This document shows, one piece after another, positions 12,925 to 15,468 of a DNA stretch of 15,468 nucleotides. Where the stretch lies: positions 1 through 15,468 of the forward strand of contig JAISTF010000025.1 in NCBI GenBank assembly GCA_031272745.1, in the 5' to 3' direction. The stretch comes from Eubacteriales Family XIII. Incertae Sedis bacterium (lineage in GTDB: Bacteria; Bacillota; Clostridia; Peptostreptococcales; Anaerovoracaceae). The notes under the pieces were generated by a model. The model saw nothing but the letters and a program-made list of their open reading frames with translations. It ran no database searches and was not told the DNA's origin. A program made the position numbers and the translations under genes. Each line of letters begins with the position of its first letter. Within the stretch, counting starts at the first letter, position 1.

Positions 12925-13607
12925 CGATGAACGAATATATCGAGGAGCTGAAATATCATCTCCGCAAGATGCCGGACGACGACCGCGAGGACGCCATCGA
13001 ATATTATTTCGAGTATCTCGCGGAGGCGGGACCGGAGGGCGAGGCGGCCGCGATCGAGCGGCTCGGCACGCCGCAGCAGCTCGCGGCGGGCATCCGCGCG
13101 GACGCGGCGCTCGAAGCGCTCGAAGGCGGCGCGAGCACGCGGCAGATACAGGACTGCTACCGCAATGCGGATGATGATGTAGGGGCGGCATCCTGCCGCC
13201 CGCCATCTATGGTTGCGCAGCACGGCGGCTCGGCGAAGGCACCCGGCGTGGGCCAGGGCGTGAAGGCCGTCTGGCTGTCCGTGCTCGGCGCGATCCCGCG
13301 CAACGTGCTCGCGGGGTTTGTCGCGGGCATCGTCATCATCATCGTCTTCGCGGTGCTCATCGGGCTGTTCGCGGCGGCGGTCGCGATCATGGCGGTCGGC
13401 GCCTGCGCCATCGGCGTCTCGTTCACCTTGTTCGGCGAGACGGTCGCCGCGGGGCTGTTCTATCTCGGGTGCGGGCTTGCACTCGTGCCGATCGGATGGT
13501 TCCTGTGGCGCGGCGTCTGGTGGGTGTGGCGGCACGCGTGGCGCGGCATCGCAAAAATGTTCAACGGAATCCGCAGAAAGCGGGAAGTAAGGAGAGTGGC
13601 AAAATGA
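12921..13607 (+). CDS. DUF1700 (HAAS-domain) membrane protein with repeat-derived insert
   Basis: The 228-residue protein begins with the DUF1700/HAAS module: MNEYIEELKYHLRKMPDDDR, EDAIEYYFEYLAEAGPEGE and AIERLGTPQQLAAGI (residues 3-57). A linker follows at about 68-112, then a hydrophobic region with probable helices at about 128-170 and 174-196 and a basic Trp-rich tail. Part of the linker (V87-P94 and probably a little more) is encoded by a GC palindrome resembling those in hisZG. The gene overlaps padR by 4 nt and the DUF4097 gene by 4 nt (ATGA in both cases), with a GGGAGGTG site for its own start. HAAS domains are thought to act in signalling or membrane sensing with PadR regulators; the exact role is unknown. 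The reading frame is intact. Confidence 0.88.
   Translation: MTMNEYIEELKYHLRKMPDDDREDAIEYYFEYLAEAGPEGEAAAIERLGTPQQLAAGIRADAALEALEGGASTRQIQDCYRNADDDVGAASCRPPSMVAQHGGSAKAPGVGQGVKAVWLSVLGAIPRNVLAGFVAGIVIIIVFAVLIGLFAAAVAIMAVGACAIGVSFTLFGETVAAGLFYLGCGLALVPIGWFLWRGVWWVWRHAWRGIAKMFNGIRRKREVRRVAK
13180..13202. repeat. GC palindrome (TAGGGGCGG...CCGCCCG type) inside the DUF1700 gene
   Basis: A perfect 8-bp stem, GGGCGGCA / TGCCGCCC (13183-13190 and 13194-13201), with loop TCC, flanked by TAG and G exactly as at 6899-6924. It is translated in the same frame as the hisZG copy (V/L-G-A-A-x-x-R-P). No clear second hairpin was found here, so it looks like a single or partial copy. Confidence 0.7.
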
Positions 13608-14551
13608 AAAAGATTACGATTGTGATGCTGTGCATCCTGGTGGTGGGGCTCTGCCTCGGCGCGGCCGGGTTCGCGCACGGCGGCATGAAGGCGCTGGCGT
13701 TCGGCTGGCACGACGGAAAGCTCGTGCGCGCGGAAGGGTTCAACGACATGGTGAAAGTGGACGAGGATTTCGGAAAGGCGAAGATCACAAACCTCGTCGT
13801 CGACATCGAGGTGATGCGTCGGGTGCTCGTGACGGAGGGCGATACGTTTTCGGTCAAGGGGCAGAACTGGCGGAGCAACGGCGGACTCAAGGCGACGCTC
13901 GACGGGAAGACGTTGACGGTCGGCCCGAGCGAAAAGGACGGGATCTGGAAAAACTTATTGTCGTTTGACTGGAAGAGCGACAGGGACTGCACCGTCACGA
14001 TCACGGTGCCGAAGGGCGCGGCGCTGAAGACGCTTGACGCGCACGTCAACGTCGCGAGCCTGCGCGTCGAAAACGTCGCCACGGACGAGGCGGCGGTGTC
14101 GTCGGACGTCGGCGAGATCGAGATCGAAGACGTGACGGCGGAGCGCCTGACGGTCGAGACAAACGTGGGAGACGCGAAGATGAGCGGCGTGGACGCGGGA
14201 TCCGCGGAGATTCAGACCGACATCGGCGAGCTCCGCGCGGACGCGCTGCGCGCAAAGAATTTGACGTTTGAAAGCAACGTCGGCAGCGGCGTGTTCACGG
14301 GCCTTGTCATAGACGGCACGGGCGTCTTCAAGGCGGACACGGGCGAGATCGAGATCGCGTTCGACATGGACGAGGATGAGGTGGACTACGAGGTGGACAG
14401 CGACGTCGGCGACGTGCGCGTCGACGGGCGCAAAGTGGACGACGACGACAGTCCCGGGCCCTCCTCCGCCTACGCGCACCGCGCGGACAGCGCAAAGGCG
14501 CGCGTCACCGTCGAAACCAACGTCGGCGGCGTGAAGCTCAGCTTCCGGTGA
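13604..14551 (+). CDS. Exported DUF4097 (putative adhesin-like beta-helix) protein
   Basis: The 315-residue protein has an N-terminal signal or anchor segment (MKKITIVMLCILVVGLCLG, residues 1-24) and a repeated-rung beta structure. The rungs carry a recurring V/I/T-G-x-hydrophobic pattern: VGEIEIEDV, VGDAKMSG, IGELRADAL, VGSGVFTG, TGEIEIAF, VGDVRVDG and VGGVKLSF. This is the DUF4097/DUF4098 layout seen behind PadR-DUF1700 genes in Bacillota. An acidic Ser/Pro-rich interruption (DDDDSPGPSS, about residues 282-291) splits the last rungs. The ATG at 13604 overlaps the DUF1700 stop by 4 nt and has an AAGGAGAG site. The protein is probably surface or membrane associated. No catalytic motif is visible and the function is unknown. 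Confidence 0.88.
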   Translation: MKKITIVMLCILVVGLCLGAAGFAHGGMKALAFGWHDGKLVRAEGFNDMVKVDEDFGKAKITNLVVDIEVMRRVLVTEGDTFSVKGQNWRSNGGLKATLDGKTLTVGPSEKDGIWKNLLSFDWKSDRDCTVTITVPKGAALKTLDAHVNVASLRVENVATDEAAVSSDVGEIEIEDVTAERLTVETNVGDAKMSGVDAGSAEIQTDIGELRADALRAKNLTFESNVGSGVFTGLVIDGTGVFKADTGEIEIAFDMDEDEVDYEVDSDVGDVRVDGRKVDDDDSPGPSSAYAHRADSAKARVTVETNVGGVKLSFR

Positions 14552-14559
14552 TCGGCAGC

Positions 14560-14628
14560 TTACGGAATAGATTGCGAATCGGTAGTGAAACAGGCCATTT
14601 TTGAACCGATTTTGCATCTATTCCGTAA
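14560..14628. repeat. 69-bp inverted repeat after the DUF4097 gene
   Basis: Two 24-nt arms (14560-14583 and 14605-14628) pair over 20 of 24 positions. The outer 13 bp (TTACGGAATAGAT / ATCTATTCCGTAA) and the inner 7 bp (AATCGGT against ACCGATT) are perfect, with a short mismatched bubble between them and a 21-nt loop. It is AT-richer than its surroundings. No T tract follows, so it is not a typical intrinsic terminator; a palindromic repeat, an RNA hairpin or an operator are the alternatives. Confidence 0.75.
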
Positions 14629-14643
14629 TTCACATCAAAACTG

Positions 14644-14652
14644 TGGTATACT
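14644..14652 (+). promoter_or_regulatory. Candidate extended -10 promoter for the aldo/keto reductase gene
   Basis: TGGTATACT is an extended -10 (TGN-TATACT) about 50 nt before the ATG at 14703. No good -35 box is seen; the expected position falls at the right end of the inverted repeat at 14605-14628. Confidence 0.5.
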
Positions 14653-14702
14653 CTTTTGGTAACAAATCACACAATGTCTTGTCGTGAAGGAGAGGGACCG
14701 AA

Positions 14703-15468
14703 ATGAAGTACAGACCTTTTGCTGCGGCGGGGAAGGAAATCTCGCTGCTCGGATTCGGGGCTATGCGGCTTCCGACCATCGGAGGCGACCACGCCAACAT
14801 TGACGAGCCCGAAGCCATCAAGATGATCCGCACCGCGATCGACGGCGGCGTGAACTACGTCGACACGGCCTACGTCTACCACGGCGGCGCAAGCGAAGTC
14901 GTCGTCGGGAAAGCGCTGAAGGACGGCTACCGCGAGAAGGTGAGCGTCGCGACGAAACTGCCCTTCTGGGTCATGAAGGGCCCGGACGAGATGGAGCCCG
15001 CGCTCGACCTGTCGCTCGAACGGCTCGACATCGATGCCATCGACTTTTACCTCGTACACGACATCTCGGGCGACCGTTGGGACACAGTGCGCGCGTGGAA
15101 GATGTTCGAGTTCATGGAGGAGATGAAGAAGAAAGGCAAGATCCGGCACATCGGCTTCTCCTGCCACGGCAGCACCACGGAGTATTTCAAAGAGGTGCTT
15201 GACGCCTATCCGTGGTAGTTCACGCAACTCCAGCTCAATTTCTTGGACAAGGACATCCAGGCGGGCGTCGCGGGCTACGAATACGCAGCGGGCAAGGGCA
15301 TCCCCGTCATCGTCATGGAGCCGCTGAAAGGCGGCAAGCTGACGGACAGCCTGCCGGATTCCGTCAAGCAGTATTGGGACAAGCTCGGCAAAGGCCGCAC
15401 GCCCGCGGAGTGGGCGCTGCGCTGGGCCGCCAACCTGCCCGGCGTCATGACGATCCTCTCGGGCATGA
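14703..15468 (+). pseudogene. Aldo/keto reductase (COG1453-like), interrupted by an in-frame TAG and cut by the window edge
   Basis: The reading frame starts at ATG 14703 behind an AAGGAG site and encodes an NAD(P)H-dependent aldo/keto reductase. The opening MKYRPFAAAGKEISLLGFG and the catalytic tetrad D54, Y59, K85 and H119 (VDTAYVYHG, VATKLPFW, YLVHD) are intact. After residue 171 (DAYPW) an in-frame TAG at 15216-15218 interrupts the frame. The family sequence then resumes without any shift: FTQLQLNFLDKDIQAG, IPVIVMEPLKGGKL, TPAEWALRWAANLPGVM and the cofactor-contacting SGM. The window ends there, so any C-terminal ferredoxin-like segment cannot be seen. The product ending at TAG would lack nearly half of the barrel. 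A recent nonsense mutation or a sequence error is most likely; stop-codon recoding is a less likely alternative. Confidence 0.85.

Noticed and set aside
14110..14360. Repeated GGCGAGATCGAGATCG in the DUF4097 gene as a DNA repeat
   Set aside because: The two occurrences encode equivalent GEIEI beta-helix rungs and are explained by the protein fold.
15216..15218. Pyrrolysine insertion at the TAG codon
   Set aside because: The gene is not a methylamine methyltransferase type, no pyl genes are in the window, and TAG ends two other genes here; mutation or sequence error is simpler.

Overview
The window is GC-rich DNA whose gene content points to a high-GC anaerobic Bacillota, probably Clostridia of the Christensenellales/Oscillospirales kind. 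The evidence is short-form HisG with HisZ, a monofunctional HisB, a PadR-DUF1700-DUF4097 cassette, an ECF sigma factor with a membrane partner, a 3D-domain protein and PilMNO/PilB-type pilus genes. This placement is inference from gene content; no rRNA or other marker gene is present. Coding is dense, and many genes overlap by 4 nt or lie a few bases apart. The high GC content creates long spurious ORFs on the opposite strands, which are left out.

Layout. Positions 1-3837 (minus strand) hold a type IV pilus/type II secretion-like operon transcribed leftwards: pilM-like, pilN-like, pilO-like and a pilB/gspE ATPase that runs off the left edge. A 132-bp divergent region (3838-3969) appears to carry overlapping promoters for both directions. 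From 3970 rightwards there is a long co-directional series. It begins with a membrane-anchored coiled-coil reading frame that probably continues, by a -1 frame change at an A7 run, into a 3D domain (3970-4625). Next come an unrecognised 411-residue protein (4638-5873), a HisZ-HisG fusion (5860-7557), an ECF sigma factor (7595-8140), its putative membrane anti-sigma partner (8146-8880), hisD (8891-10201), hisB (10216-10803), hisH (10800-11438) and a DUF805-type membrane protein (11428-12531).

A separate operon follows: a perfect palindromic operator, a PadR regulator, a DUF1700/HAAS membrane protein and an exported DUF4097 protein (12564-14551). After a 69-bp inverted repeat and a promoter-like site, an aldo/keto reductase gene is interrupted by an in-frame amber codon and runs off the right edge.

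How the genes fit together. HisZG, HisD, HisB and HisH supply the first, the last, the dehydratase and the glutamine-amidotransferase activities of histidine synthesis. The HisH partner HisF and also HisA, HisI/E and HisC are not in the window. The PilM, PilN and PilO products would form the inner-membrane assembly platform powered by PilB. The PadR, DUF1700 and DUF4097 genes form a known kind of self-regulated cell-envelope cassette.

The most notable points are the HisZ-HisG fusion, whose linker is made of a palindromic repeat pair; a related hairpin read in the same frame inside the DUF1700 protein; the A AAA AAA slippery site joining the coiled-coil and 3D-domain frames; the sigma/anti-sigma pair placed inside the his cluster; and the amber-interrupted reductase. 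No CRISPR array, tRNA, rRNA, transposase or integrase gene was seen.
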